The notes under the pieces were generated by a model. It worked only from the letters and a program-made list of their open reading frames with translations. It was not told the origin of the DNA and did no database searches. A program made the position numbers and the translations under genes. 64,000 bases of DNA from Colius striatus (Eukaryota > Chordata > Aves > Coliiformes > Coliidae): contig NC_084774.1 in NCBI RefSeq assembly GCF_028858725.1, positions 1,638,001-1,702,000 on the forward strand, read 5' to 3'. This document shows positions 1-12,828 of the stretch, one piece after another. Position 1 is the stretch's first letter. Each line of letters starts with the position of its first letter.

Positions 1-3000
1 TTATCTCCTGTCAGAGTTTATTGGTCAGAACTCCCATCAGCCTCTGGTTTTGCCAGTGGAAGAATACCCCCCTCCCAGTTTGTGTGGGCTACGGGAGTCC
101 TCGTTGCTCCTTTCCTTTGGCATTCTTGGGCCAGAACTGCTCTTGATCCAGGGGTACTGCTGTTTTTATAGATCACTGGGAGAAGGGTGCCTGCCCTACT
201 ACCTTGGGTTTACTACCTTGGAACAGAAGAGATTTTCCTAGCAGGCTGGAATAGCAGTAGTGCAAGTTTACTGCAGTACTCCAGTGTTTCTGCTGCTGAC
301 TGACAGGAGACAGCACGAGCTTTACAGTCTCTTATGGAGGTTTACAGTGGTCTGTGTGAAAAGTGGAGCCCGAGTGATCTGCTGTTCCCTGGCTTCATAT
401 GTCAGGAACTTCCTTTTCATGACAGACAGATCTCTGTAAGAAAAGAGCTCAGCCTCTCTCAGCCCTCAGGTTGTGTTTCTGGTGCTGCTTCGAACATTTT
501 CCAGAACGAGTTTTAAATGGCAACATTAAATGAATCCCCAAGAGGAAAGCTGTAATTGCTGCCAGCTGACTGGGGCCAGCTAATCAGCTCTGGAAGCCCA
601 TCTTCTACATGAGGGAGTGTCCTGGTATAGGCCCATCAGGGAACAAAAGACCATGAGTAGCCTCAAGTACCAACGACCTGAGGAATGCCAAAGGGCAGGG
701 AGAGCTGAATTGCTGCTTAAGGTCCAGGACAAAACAGAGCAGGGGACTGGGCTTGGGGAAGGAAACAGAAAATAACTTAATGCAACATCAACTAAAACAT
801 AACCTTAAACCCCAAAGCATTACCAAAATAAACCAACACAGAGTGGTACAGCAATGAAGAGTCCGACCAGCCCTTTTATGTTCACCTTCTCCCCACCGCT
901 CCCCTCTGCCCAGGCTCAGAGCCCTGACCCGGGGGTTTTTACCTCCTCCCCTGAACGGCGCAGGGGGGCAGGGAGTGGGGGTTTCAGTCAGTCTATTCCC
1001 CATGGCTTCTGCCCTTTGTCCCTCCTCAGGGCAGGTGGCTCCACACCAGTCCTCCCTGCCGGGTGAGGGCCGTGGGGTCCCTCACACACACACAGCCCTG
1101 CCCAGGCTGCTACACGCATTGATCCCACAGGCTGCAGCTCCTCTCTGCCTCTCTGTGGGGCTGCTCTGGGCCCGCAGGCTCCAGCACGGCCTGTGCCATG
1201 GCCCCTCCTCACACAGTCTCTGCCCGGCCGGACGCCCTCACACGGAGCTGCTGGTGGCTCTCAGCCCTGCCACGGCCCTGCAGGGCTTGCAGGGGCACAG
1301 CTGCCTTCTCACCACGGCTTGCAGAGGGGTCTCTGGCCTGGTGCCCCTCCTTCCTTCCTCCTTCTCTGGCTGTGGGGTGTGTGTGGTCGCCTCCATCTTG
1401 TATCACTCTCACACCTCCTGCCAGCACTTCCAATTCCCGTCCCTAAATAGTGCTGGCAGAGGCGCCAGGTTGGCCCAGCCAGGGGTGGGTCTGAACCCAG
1501 GAGCTGGGGGAGAGTCCACAAACTCTTTATGGGGTCTTCACTGCAAGCTGCTCCCGCTGTTACCAAGCAGAAGCTGCTCCTTGCTAAACCATGACAGGGA
1601 GAGAAGGGCTTGTCCAGAGGGCTGAACACTTACCTCAGATACCTCTCCCACGTGGGGAAGGGCCAAGCTGAGTACATCAACCCAACACCAAAACTCTGGA
1701 CAGCTGGTGTTAGGTGAGATGGCTCTAAAGGGTCTGACCAAGAGCACAGCTCAGGTATTGGGCATGGCCATGCCCACCTTAGACCCTGGGCTGTCTCATC
1801 GGCTGACGTTGGCTGGGGCTGGGGCTGCCGTGCCTGGGCCTGTGCCCAGCTCCCAGCCACAGCAGCTGGGGAGGTGCCTGCCTGCCGTCCCTTCCTGGGC
1901 TGCAGTGATGGTTGCTCATGTCACACTTGGAAAGGTCTGGTTGTTGGCTTCGCTGCTCATCCTGTCACTGCCTGGCAGAGCCATCTGCTTGGCACCTCTC
2001 TGGGCAAGTCTGAGGAGTAAATACAGCCCTGCAGACCACTGGATGCTTCAGGTCTGTTTTGATACAATGAGAAGCACTTCAGGTGTGATGAATTCCTAGG
2101 TCACTGGTTTGACAGCTCCGAGTATTTCAGCTGTACTTTACTTTCCCCAGTGTTGCCCATTGGGAGGGTTTGAGTGTGGTCTGCAGCACCCACTGCCTGA
2201 GCAGCCAAAGGCTCTGTGTGCTTTGGAACAACCTGTCTCGTGGTCTGATACACATGCTGTGCTTGCCAGGGCCACAGACCCATGTGCAGAGACCCCCTGT
2301 GGAACTGTGTCCACTAGCCAGGACAAAGAGCAGGAGGAGCAGAAAGGAGGAGAGGGGGTAACATAGAGGGTGTGAGCACTGCCAAGCTGACAATGCAGAT
2401 TTCCAAATCAATATGGTTTTCTCCCTTTGTGATGAACTCAGTGACAGAATTGAACCCAACAGGGTGTGATGGATGGAAAAGCAATTGTTAAGACTGGATG
2501 TGGTTTTCCCTTTGCCTCATTCACTCGACATGAGGACTGGAAGAGGCAGGTGAGGGAACTTGGGGGATGTGCTGTGCACCTGGAAGCTTGTCAGCTTCTC
2601 CTAGTTCTTTGCAAGGTCACTCCCCTCCATTCTCCTCTGCATCTTGCTCCTGTTGGCACTCAGTCATTTCCAGGATGTGTTGCTAGTTGCAGAGCAGTGT
2701 CCTTGCCCTGCCACACCATTGTACCTAGTTCACCTTTCCCAGCTAAGAAGGTGTTAGAGCACAAACCTCTCTGCTGCAGAGAGGAGTCACAGGAAGGATG
2801 TTTGCTACTGTCAGCAAGGTTTGGATGAATTGCTGGTGCTCGTTCTGTCTCTTTGCAGCTTTAGGAACCATCCAGCCAGAAGGAAAAAAGAATGCAAGTG
2901 TTGAGAATTTGGCTGTTTGCTGCAATGTGTTGTCTGCAACATTAACCAGTGAGGCTGGTGGCTTATGCCAATGCCACTGGAGCTCTGCCTTCCTAGAGAG

Positions 3001-4380
3001 GTGTTTCCATGGAAAGTTGCTTGAGAGCTGTGTATCTCAGCAGGGTCAGGGAGGCAGGAGGGGGATGGAGTGTGAGCCCAGCACTAACCCTGTCCCTCAG
3101 CACCTCAGCTCCACCGGCTTTGGGATCCCTCCAGGGCTGGGCACTCCCTGGGCAGCCTGGCACAGGGCTGACACCCCTCTCAGGGAAACAGTTCTGCCTC
3201 AGCTCCAGCCTCAGTCTCCCCTGGGACAACTGCTGAGCCAGCAGTTTGGAGTGTGTCAGTAGTTTTTAGTGCAAACACACTGCCCATCGAGACAGGCAAG
3301 TGCAAGGGTCTGTTTTGCTTTCCCCAGTGGCAAACCCAAAGCTAAGAGAGGTGAAGCTGCCTGCCCCAAACCACCTGGGAGTGAACCTCCAGACTCAGAG
3401 CTCAGCTCCACTGGTTCCTCTGGTAATGAAAAACAAGCCTCTTTTCCTGGGAGGCTGGAGAGACAAGGGGAAGGTTGTCACAGAAAATGAAAGGCCACCA
3501 AGCCCAAACAGTGACTGAGTCACGGCCATTACTGGAAAAGCAGAGCCCTGAGCCCTGCCAGCAGCTCTTGGTGCAGCCAGCACAGAGCAACCTGCACCTC
3601 ACAGCGGGGCTGAGCGGGAGAGAGGGAGAAAGGGAAAAGGGCAGACTTCAGGGACAGCAAATAGGACAGGAACAGTGCCATCCCCTCCTCATCCCCAGGG
3701 GTTGGACCATGGCAGCTCCTCACAGCATTTTCCCCTCCTGGTGTGATGTGGGAGGACACATCCAGAGCGAGGGGTGTCCTGAGCCCTGCACCGAGAACCC
3801 ATCACGTATGTTCGGACAATGAGGGGTCCATGAGACACAGGAGTTGCTCTGGCCCGAGAGAGAAGGCAGCAGCCACAGCACCGACCCCCCACTGCCCTGA
3901 GGGCAGGCTGCAGGCTACAGGTTTTGTGGGGAGACACTGCTGGGGAGGGCAGCGGCCCCCTGCTCCAGCCCTCGCCCTGGGGAAGGCCCTGCCCTGCCCA
4001 GGTGCTTCCACCCTCTTCCTCCTCGAGGGAGATTTAGAGCAAACCCAAACCCCCAGAGGGTGTCTGTCCCTGTGCCATAGGTGGGAGCAGGTCAGGGAGT
4101 GTCAGCCAGAGGTGTCACACGCAGCTGCATCTCTGCCTGACCACGGAACGGCTGCTTTTCACCAGCAACCCTTTGGCCTTGTGGATTTATTTACCTTTGA
4201 AGATGGGTGCTTCTTTTATCCAGATCCGAGGCAGACTCAGTGCCCACAGCCTGTTTCTTCCACTTCAGCAAAGGCATTGCCTCTCTCTAGGGATCCCTCT
4301 GCTCCTGCTTCATATGGGTTTGCTGAAATTCCCACTGGTTGCCTGCCTGTCACAACACTTCCTTGATTAAAACACTTTAA
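1..4380. other. Intergenic DNA, no gene recognised
   Basis: Unique, moderately G+C-rich sequence. Several overlapping open frames up to 216 codons exist, but none has a known domain, signal or splice pattern, and they compete on both strands. The next gene upstream in the human order would be PIGU. No PIGU-like exon was recognised. Confidence 0.5.
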
Positions 4381-4382
4381 TG

Positions 4383-4523
4383 GGAGTCCCCATCCCTGAA
4401 GACATTTAAAAGACACATAGATGAGGTGCTGGTGGACGTGTGTTAGTGGTGGGCTTGGCAGTGTGAGGTCAGTGGGTGCACTCAGTGATCTTAAGGGTCT
4501 TTTCTAGACGATTCTATGATCGA
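4383..4523 (+). mobile_element. CR1 LINE 3' end (plus orientation)
   Basis: Classical CR1 terminus: GAGTCCCCATCCCTGAAGAC, TTTAAAAGACACATAGATG, GGTGGGCTTGGCAGTG, ATCTTAAGGGTCTTTTCTAG, ending GATTCTATGAT. It is about 140 bases, 5'-truncated and moderately diverged. Confidence 0.92.
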
Positions 4524-7500
4524 GGTGGGATGGTGCTGGCAGGAGGCACTTGGGCGATGCTTTGAGACTCAGGGCCAGAGGCAGCCAGGGACTGGTGCTG
4601 AGTGTGGTGCCCAGACCTGCTGGTGACTCAGTGGTGACCTCTGCTCCTGCCTCCCCAGGCCTGAACCTGAGGCCCTTCCTGGTCACATGCGAAGCCTCTG
4701 TGGTGCGTAACTCGCCTGGCCGTGACTCGGTCGCTGCTCCGGATTCTCGGCACAGCTGCTGGCTGCTCAGCCCTGTGACCCACTCTCCAGTAGAGTCACC
4801 CCTGGGCTCTTTTGTCCCATGGGACCTGGCTCTTTGAAGTCCACATCCAGCCAGTGCTGTGGTGTGTGACGTGGCCACTGGCTGTCCCGAGGACCCTTCC
4901 CTTGTGCCACCACGTGTCGCCTGAGCTGTGGATCACAGCCCCATGTTGTCACCGCCCCGGGGCTGGGCGGTGGGTGCAGGCCTGAAGGTGCTCAGCAAGG
5001 CACAAAGTTTCGCCTCTGCCTCTCAAGAGGAGGCTGGTGGCCCTGAGGGCACTGCACTGGGTAAAGGGAGTGCTGGGAGTGGGCTCTGGGGAAGCCACGT
5101 GCTCGCCATCACACCGTGGGTCGGTGCCCGTGTGCCAGGCGCGTTGTGCCGTGTGCTGGGGGCTGCCACCGTAACTGCAGGGGCAAACGAGGGTGAGTGC
5201 AGGCTGGGACTGTCCCTTAGACACAGAACCCTGTGTCCTCCTGCACCCTGAGGGACAATTCTCACCTCCTGCAAACTGGTCAGGGCTGCTGGGTGACTGG
5301 CAGGAGCGCAGACGGACAGGTCCTGGGGGACTCTGCTGCCCACACTGTGCCTCGTGCTTTGCGGTGGGTTTATGGCCACAGCATGGCAGCTCGTGGAGGC
5401 TCTGTGGGCACAGAAGGACTGGCCCAGGCTGCACAGAGTGTTTGGAGGAAGCTCTGAGGAGGTGCTGTCCCTCTCCAAACCCATTTCCCCAGCTCTTTGC
5501 CAGCCCTGGCTCTACTCGCCTGGCTGGATTGCTCGGGCCGGCTCTCCCAGGTTTTGTCTCCAGGTCCTGGCTTGGCTGCCCATGCTGGCAGTGGGTGGGC
5601 ACAGAGGGGTCTCGCTCCCAGGAGCAGGGCAGGGCTGTGCCACCCTCCTTGGCTTTGTCTTTGTTCTGCTCCAGCTGTATTTCTGCGGATCACTGATGAA
5701 AGTGGTGGCAATGGAAACACACCTTTAGCTTCGTGCTTACAGAGTGGCGCGGGGGCTGGGGCAATCCTGCTGACTGTGGGCTTCTCTTCCTAAAGAGCAG
5801 CACATCCTTGAGGGCTCCTTGATAACAGGCACCTCTTGAACCCACCTGCTGATGCCTCAGAGGTGCAATTACAATATTCTGGCTCCATCCCAGTGGCAGT
5901 GTTTGGGATGCTGAAGCAGGCACATCTACAACACTTCCTCACAACCAAAAGCGCACTTTCTATCCTCTCTGTTGCCTTTCCACATCCTCCCCCAACGCAG
6001 GGGAGGCCAGACCTGGCAGCCAGCCTTGTCCCCAGCTTTACCTTCACAGCAGGTCAGTGAGTCCCCCCTCACAAAGCAAGTGCCAGGCAGGGGTGTGGGG
6101 CTGGCACCAGGCCTGCCTGCCCTGGCTGCAATCGCGGCCGCCTCTTGCATCACCTCACCAGCAGCCTCCAGCTGCAGCAGAGCAGGAAGTCAAAGGGTGC
6201 TTTTGAATGACCCGAGTTAGACACACACACATGAATTACCCAACTGGAGCAAAATGGGCTTTGCAGGAGAGCAGTTCTGCAGCAGCCTTCCATCGAGGTG
6301 TGGTGGGGTTTGAGGCCAGAAGAGCAGCAGTGCTCCTCCACACGCTCCTGCTGCTGCTGCCCCGGTGTCCTGTCTGTCGTGTGGCTCAGACCAGGGAAAG
6401 AGCTTCTTGGGGTCAAATTCCTGCCTGTGGTTCTGGGAAAAGATGCTGCAGAGCTGCCAAGTGCGTGTTGCAGGGAGGTTGTTGATGCAGGGACAGGAGC
6501 TGGGGAGAAGGGTGTGGGGGGGATTTTTTCCCCTGGACATATGCTTTGATCCCCCTTATTTTGGATCAGCCCTTAACAACCCCAATGGTGTCTGTCCTTG
6601 CTCAGGGGAGCGTGTGCCTGAGGTTACCCTCACCCTGAGCACATGGATGCAGTCCCACAGCGCAGTGGCTGCCAGGAAGATCCTCCCAGCAACTCCCAAC
6701 ACCAGCTGTGCTCGTGCTTTCCCAGAGGAGGGTCACAGTGCCCTCAGTAAGGCAGAACCCAGCCCCATAACTTGGAGAAGCAGATGGCTCGAGGAGGAGG
6801 CGGCTGAGCTCTCGTCCCTAGTCCCTCTCTCCGCCCAGGTCTCAGCAGGCAGCTGGGCAGAGCTGTCTGTGCTCGCTGCCAGCTCTGCTCCTGAATCCCA
6901 CCAGGTCTCCCTTCCCCTCGCTCCATCTCCAGCTGCACTTGTAGCAGTGGGTGAACCTTGTGCCCGGGGGAGGAGGGGAGAGGACTCACAGGGCCTGGGA
7001 GCCGTGGGGCCTCTGACTCACTGCTGTGGCAGGTCCCTGTCCTGCTCCTCCTCCACACTGTGTGTTTTTCTTAGACACCAGCCAGCAACCTGCCCCACAC
7101 ACCTGTGGGGTGAGTCCCTACCTTGGTCTCACCTCTCCAGCACCTTCCTGGTCTCAGCTCTAATGACGGGGTGTCCGTCCCAGGAAGGGCAGGTGGGGAA
7201 GGGAACGCCTGACGCTGTTTGTGAGAGCTTATCTGTCCCAGACCGTGACAGGGTTTCTATGAAAGTCCTTAAGAAGGTCCAGGGCATGAGGAAAGATCTG
7301 GTGAGAGATCCTGGAGGCGTGTTTGTGTTTCTGATGTCGCAGAACCAGCTGTGAGCAGCAGGAGGTCAGGAAGGGCTGAGGTGAATTGGGAGCAGAAACG
7401 TGCTTAGCTCCGGAGGGCAGCGAGTGGGGAGTGACCCCTCTTCCCACACCACACGTGCTGAGCTGACTGGAAAAGCATGTATTTCACCTAAAAATCCCTT

Positions 7501-9289
7501 CATGGAGTGTGTCTGTGAGCATCAGGCGAGGAGGGCAGCTCGGTGCTGCAGGTGTGCCCTAGCTCTGCTGGAGGAAGGTGCCGGGCTGCTGGGGCTCCCT
7601 CCAGGGCAGTTAATGAGCCGTGAGGACTTCAAAGCATCTCAGACCTTTTTCAAGGAGACTTTCCTATCTCATTTCAAAAATACAGCAAGGCTTGGCCCTA
7701 CCAGGCACATTTTGTGAGGTTCCTTCTGCCTTTGTCTCAGTCCTTGTGAGCAGGGGAGGGTTGTTTTAATCCCCAAATCACTGAATCTCAGAAACGTGTA
7801 GAGCTGCTGGATCCACTTTGGTGCCCACCCAGAGCTCTGGAGATCTCCTGGGACAGCAGCCCTCTAGCGTCTGGGGACTGTGTGGGTGAGATTCCCTTCC
7901 TCCTCTCCTGCCCACCATTGTTCACCTCTGCTTCCCCTTGTCCTCCTTGGCCACTGCTGTGCCCAGGGGCTCGGTCGCTCCTGCCCCTCAGTGGGCCCAG
8001 AGATGGGAAGGTGGCGTGTTTGTCAGGCCATGGCGTTGGCAGAGGTCTGGCAGGCTGCAGGAGGAGAAAACTCCTCAGATCTGGCTTTAAAGTCCCAACT
8101 TGGGCAAGCAGAGACCCGCTGGGGACAGGTCAGCTGGAGGGTGCCGAGGGCAGCAGTGCCCGTGGGGCTGCTCAGAACCCCCTGCCCAGAGAGCCCCCTG
8201 CAGCAGGACCCGTTTGTGCAGGGCAGAGGGCAAGGGGAGGTGTTTACAGAGCTGGGACTGTACAGGGATGCTCCAGGCTGGGAGCATCCACAGGGACGGG
8301 TCATCTTGTCACTCACGTTCAGAGAACCCTGAGAGCCGTAGCAGTGCCGTGGGGCTGCGGCCAGACGAGGTGTGGCGGGAGCCTGCTGTGAGCACACCAG
8401 CACAAACGGGGCCTTTCAGAGCCACACTTGGCCCTGTGCTGGGATAAATCCTTTGTCTATATTTAGTGCATTTTTCAGATAACGCTCCTGATCTATTTTC
8501 AGGCCATGTGCTGACTTAGGGCCCCTGTTTGCTCTTGTGCTTGGCTGTATCACAGGTTGGAAGCCTTTCTGTTTTCAGGACCCTCAGATACCCGAAGGCC
8601 TGTGAGGGCTTTGAGTGAGGGCAGGCAAAGGGACTTTTTCACCTCTTTAATAATATTTAAAAAAAGATGAGGAAAATACTTTTTAAAGCATTTTGGTGGA
8701 ACAGCTCATCACAGAAAGGCCTTTGCCACCTCCCCTTCCTTGCAGCGAGACCTTCAGAGGAACAGAAACCTGAGCTTCAGGCATCAGAGAAGGTGATGGG
8801 GGCATCTTCTGCCTTGGGTGGGCTGTGACAGGTTCCCCTGTGTGTGCATCAGGGAGGGAGCAGATGGTGGCAGTGCAGTTTCAGTGCCAGGGCCTTATAA
8901 GGCTGCTGTGGCTGGGCTCTGCGGGAGCTGCTCACCGGGTGGGAGAGCTTGGGCAGCAGGCCCAGGGCTCGGGGGAAACACTGGCGAGCACACACCTCCA
9001 AAACAAGCCTGTGTTTTGCTCTTTTTAAGGTCAGCTCCTTGGAAGGTGCCGTGCTCGGGCAGGCCACTGTCCAAGGAGCAAACTGACAGGCACACGTGTG
9101 TGTCCCCGGGGCGACGGGCCCCTGGCTGGCTCCTGCCGCAGCCCAGGGCCGGCAGCTTCACCCCACGGCTGTGCTCTGCCCATGTCAGGGCTCTCCAAAG
9201 GCAGCTGCAGCTCCTCGGGCCCTGTGCTGCAGTGTGGGGTCAGGCACAGGCAGAGCTGTGCTCCCTACAGACCCCACACTGCGCCTGAC
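4524..9289. other. Intergenic DNA, no gene recognised
   Basis: Mostly unique sequence. A 329-codon plus-strand open frame (6365-7354) has no recognisable domain. A short A+T-rich patch (about 8636-8700) stands out from the G+C-rich flank. No RNA gene or promoter was recognised. Confidence 0.45.
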
Positions 9290-10288
9290 CCAGCCATGAC
9301 CAGGCACTGAGGGCTGCCATGGCCATGTCTCCACCATGCTGAACCCCAGCCATGACCAGGCACTGAGGGCTGCCATGGCCATGTCTCCACCATGCTGAAC
9401 CCCAGCCAGGACCAGGCACTGAGAGCTGCCATGGCCATGTCTCCCACCATGCTGAGCCCCAGCCAGGACCAGGCACTGAGGGCTGCCATGGCCATGTCTC
9501 CCACCATGCTGAACCCCAGCCAGGACCAGGCACTGAGGGCTGCCATGGCCGTGTCTCCACCACGCTGAACCCCAGCCAGGACCAGGCACTGAGGGCTGCC
9601 ATGGCCATGTCTCCATCATGCTGAACCCCAGCCATGACCAGGCACTGAGGGCTGCCATGGCCATGTCTCCACCATGCTGAACCCCAGCCAGGACCAGGCA
9701 CTGAGGGCTGCCATGGCCATGTCTCCACCATGCTGAACCCCAGCCAGGACCAGGCACTGAGAGCCACCATGGCCATGTCTCCACCATGCTGAACCCCAGC
9801 CAGGACCAGGCACTGAGGGCTGCCATGGCCATGTCTCCCATCATGCTGAACCCCAGCCATGACCAGGCACTGAGAGGTGCCATGGCCATGTCTCCCATCA
9901 TGCTGAACCCCAGCCATGACCAGGCACTGAGGGCTGCCATGGCCATGTCTCCACCATGCTGAACCCCAGCCAGGACCAGGCACTGAGAGCTGCCATGGCC
10001 ATGTCTCCACCACGCTGAACCCCAGCCAGGACCAGGCACTGAGAGCTGCCATGGCCATGTCTCCACCATGCTGAACCCCAGCCAGGACCAGGCACTGAGA
10101 GCCACCATGGCCATGTCTCCCATCATGCTGAACCCCAGTCATGACCAGGCACTGAGAGCTGCCATGGCCATGTCTCCCATCATGCTGAACCCCAGCCAGG
10201 ACCAGGCACTGAGGGCTGCCATGGCCATGTCTCCACCATGCTGAACCCCAGCCATGACCAGGCACTGAGGGCCACCATGGCTGTGTCT
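9290..10288 (+). repeat. 56-bp minisatellite
   Basis: About 18 head-to-tail copies of a 56-57-bp unit carrying GCCATGGCCATGTCTCC and CCAGGACCAGGCACTGAGGG. Copies differ at few sites (CCAGGACC or CCATGACC, ACCATG or ATCATG, an extra C). Because 56 is not a multiple of three and the minus strand has no stops, the minus strand is open in all frames for almost 1 kb. Those 300-odd-codon frames are not called as genes. Confidence 0.96.
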
Positions 10289-12010
10289 GGGGCTTGAACT
10301 TGTTGTAGAACTCCTGTGTATGTTGAAGAGCTTGGAATGGTGTCCAAAAAGCAAAGCAAAAACTTTACCCTTGTCCCCTCCTCTCCTGCGACCTGGAGCC
10401 CCATCTCCAATGTCACAGCCATGCCAGCCCTGCTGCTGGCCCAGCGAGGTGCCAGGGAACACTTGGAGGGACTCTGCCAGCCATCAGCCGTCTGGGGGAG
10501 GATTGCTGAGATGCCACAGAGTCCTTGAGGATTTTCAGCTCCCTGTGACTGAGCTGAGCTGTGTTTACCACCGCCCCAGCGTTCGTCAGGCATGTGGGGG
10601 TCTGGCTGCACATGGCCAGGGGCAGCCTGAGGCAGAGCCACTGCCTCTTGCCTTGGCTGGGGGTGTCCAGGGCAGCCAGCCCTGCCAGCACGGCCCCATG
10701 CCCAGCAGCACCCCGAGCAAATGCAGCCACTGAGGCTGCCCAGCTGTGACTGCAGGCAAGTGAGGGTGGCTGCTCCTCAGGCTCTCATGACACAGAGGCC
10801 CATGGACAGGGGCTCACTCCCGGCCATGCAGAGGGCAGTGGGGCTGCCAGGCAATGGGGGTTTGGTGCCTGGACACGACGCAGCCGTGAGAGAGGTGCAG
10901 CGGGAGAACCAGAGCCATGACCAGGGCCAGAACTCAGCCCTGCTGCTGGCCTGGACTTCCTTCACTTGTCCCAGTTCATCCAGGACCTGTGAGCACTGTG
11001 TCCTAATGCCTGTCAGCTCAGCTCATGCCAGAGGCCAGTGCTGGGGTGAGAGGTTTCTGCATGACAGCCCTAATATGGCTCTGCTGCCTCCTCCTGCCCC
11101 ATACATGTGCCTGTGGCTCGTGTTCCCTCGCATGTGCTGTAGCTCAGCCCAAGGGACTAACCAGAAACTCTGAACAGACCAAGGAGCCTGGATGGTTGCA
11201 GCCAGGCTTGTGGCCCCTCTCTCCAGGGGCCCATCCCATGCCTGGCTGTCTCCAGACGTGGTCCCTGGTTCCACACCGCTCCGTGTGCTTCCTCCCTGGG
11301 CTGTGGCCGTGGCTCAGCCAGCCGTGCCACTGGGGTGGCCACCAAGCAGTCCTGCTGGCCTGGCTGGAAACAGCCCAGGGCTAATTTTAACCTTCTGCTT
11401 TTGAGATCCCTGGGGAGGACAGGGACATGATGAGTGCAGGGGTGTGCATAACGAGCATCTGCACAGGCATGGAAACTTGGGGCAGGGCCTCTGGAGTGGT
11501 AACAGGGGATCTGTTCCTCTCGTCTCAGCACGAAACCAGACTGCAGATTAAGAGAAGACTTTAGTGTTCCCTTTCTGTCCTCGATATAGTGAAACCTGCA
11601 CAGGGCAGGACATTTATAGATGCCCTCCCTTATTGGGAGCTCTCTTGGGTTTCACTCCTGGGTGGCACCTGGCCCTGTGGTCCAGTGCTGCTGTAGGCAG
11701 GGACTACAGCGAGACTTGAGGGCAACCCAGGAGCACCCTTGAGTTTGGCATCACTGGGCAGAGCACTGGCCACCCCAGGACACTTATCTGGAGAGGTTCA
11801 ACCCAGGATACAACCCCTGGAGAATGCAACTGCCCTCCTTTATCAAAGCAGCAAGCCCACGTCATCACTGAAGCCACTCAGGGGATCTCAGAGGTCTCGG
11901 GTCCCCAGAGTCCTTGTCCACACTGGTTGGAGTCCATATGGCTGCAGAAAGAGCAATCCTTGAGCTATTCTGTGTTCCAGGCCTCCACACCAACATGTGC
12001 CCTCAGGATC
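10289..12010. other. Unique DNA between two minisatellites
   Basis: Moderately G+C-rich sequence with no recognised exon, mobile element or RNA gene. Confidence 0.45.
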
Positions 12011-12828
12011 ATCACCCCTATGGAACACACTCTGCAGAGTGTCCATCCCTATGGAGCACACCCACCCCTATGGAGCACATAGACCCCTATGGAGCACATA
12101 GACCCCTATGGTGCACATCCCATCCCTATGGAGCACATCCTATCCCTATGGAGCACACCCACCCCTATGGAGCACACCCACCCCTATGGAGCACACCCCA
12201 TCCCTATGGAGCACATAGACCCCTATGGAGCACATCCACCCCTATGGTGCACATCCCATCCCTATGGAGCACACCCCATCCCTATGGAGCACATCCCACC
12301 CCTATGGAGCACATCCCATCCCTCTGGAGCTCATCCCACCCCTATGGAGCACATCCACCCCTATGGTGCACATCCCATCCCTATGGAGCACATCCCATCC
12401 CTATGGAGCACATCCACCCCTATGGTGCACATCCCACCCCTATGGAGCACATCCACCCCTATGGAGCACACCCCATCCCTATGGAGCACATCCCACCCCT
12501 ATGGAGCTCATCCCATCCCTCTGGAGCTCATCCCACCCCTATGGAGCACATCCACCCCTATGGAGCCCATCCCACCCCTATGGAGCATGTCCCATCCCTA
12601 TGGAGCACATCCACCCCTATGAAGCACATCCATCCCTATGGTGCACATCCCACCCCTATGGAGCACATCCATCCCTATGGTGCACATCCACCCCTATGAA
12701 GCACATCCATCCCTATGGTGCACATCCCACCCCTATGGAGCACATCCATCCCTATGGAGCACATCCACACCTATGGAGCACACCCCATCCCTACAGGGCA
12801 CATCCCACCACAACATCTCACCCTATGG
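12011..12828 (+). repeat. 19-20-bp minisatellite
   Basis: About 41 copies of CCTATGGAGCACATCC(C)ACC with regular variants: GGTGC for GGAGC, CATAG for CATCC, and CTCTGG for CTATGG. Length alternates between 19 and 20 bases depending on one extra C. The His/Pro/Tyr-rich open frames of 177-274 codons arise from the repeat. Confidence 0.96.

Noticed and set aside
9185-10265. Minus-strand open frames of 313 and 341 codons
   Set aside because: They lie inside the 56-bp array and exist in all frames at once. This is a property of the stop-free unit, not a gene.
9290-12828. Possible CRISPR array
   Set aside because: Units are directly adjacent with no unique spacers, and the genome is eukaryotic. 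These are minisatellites.
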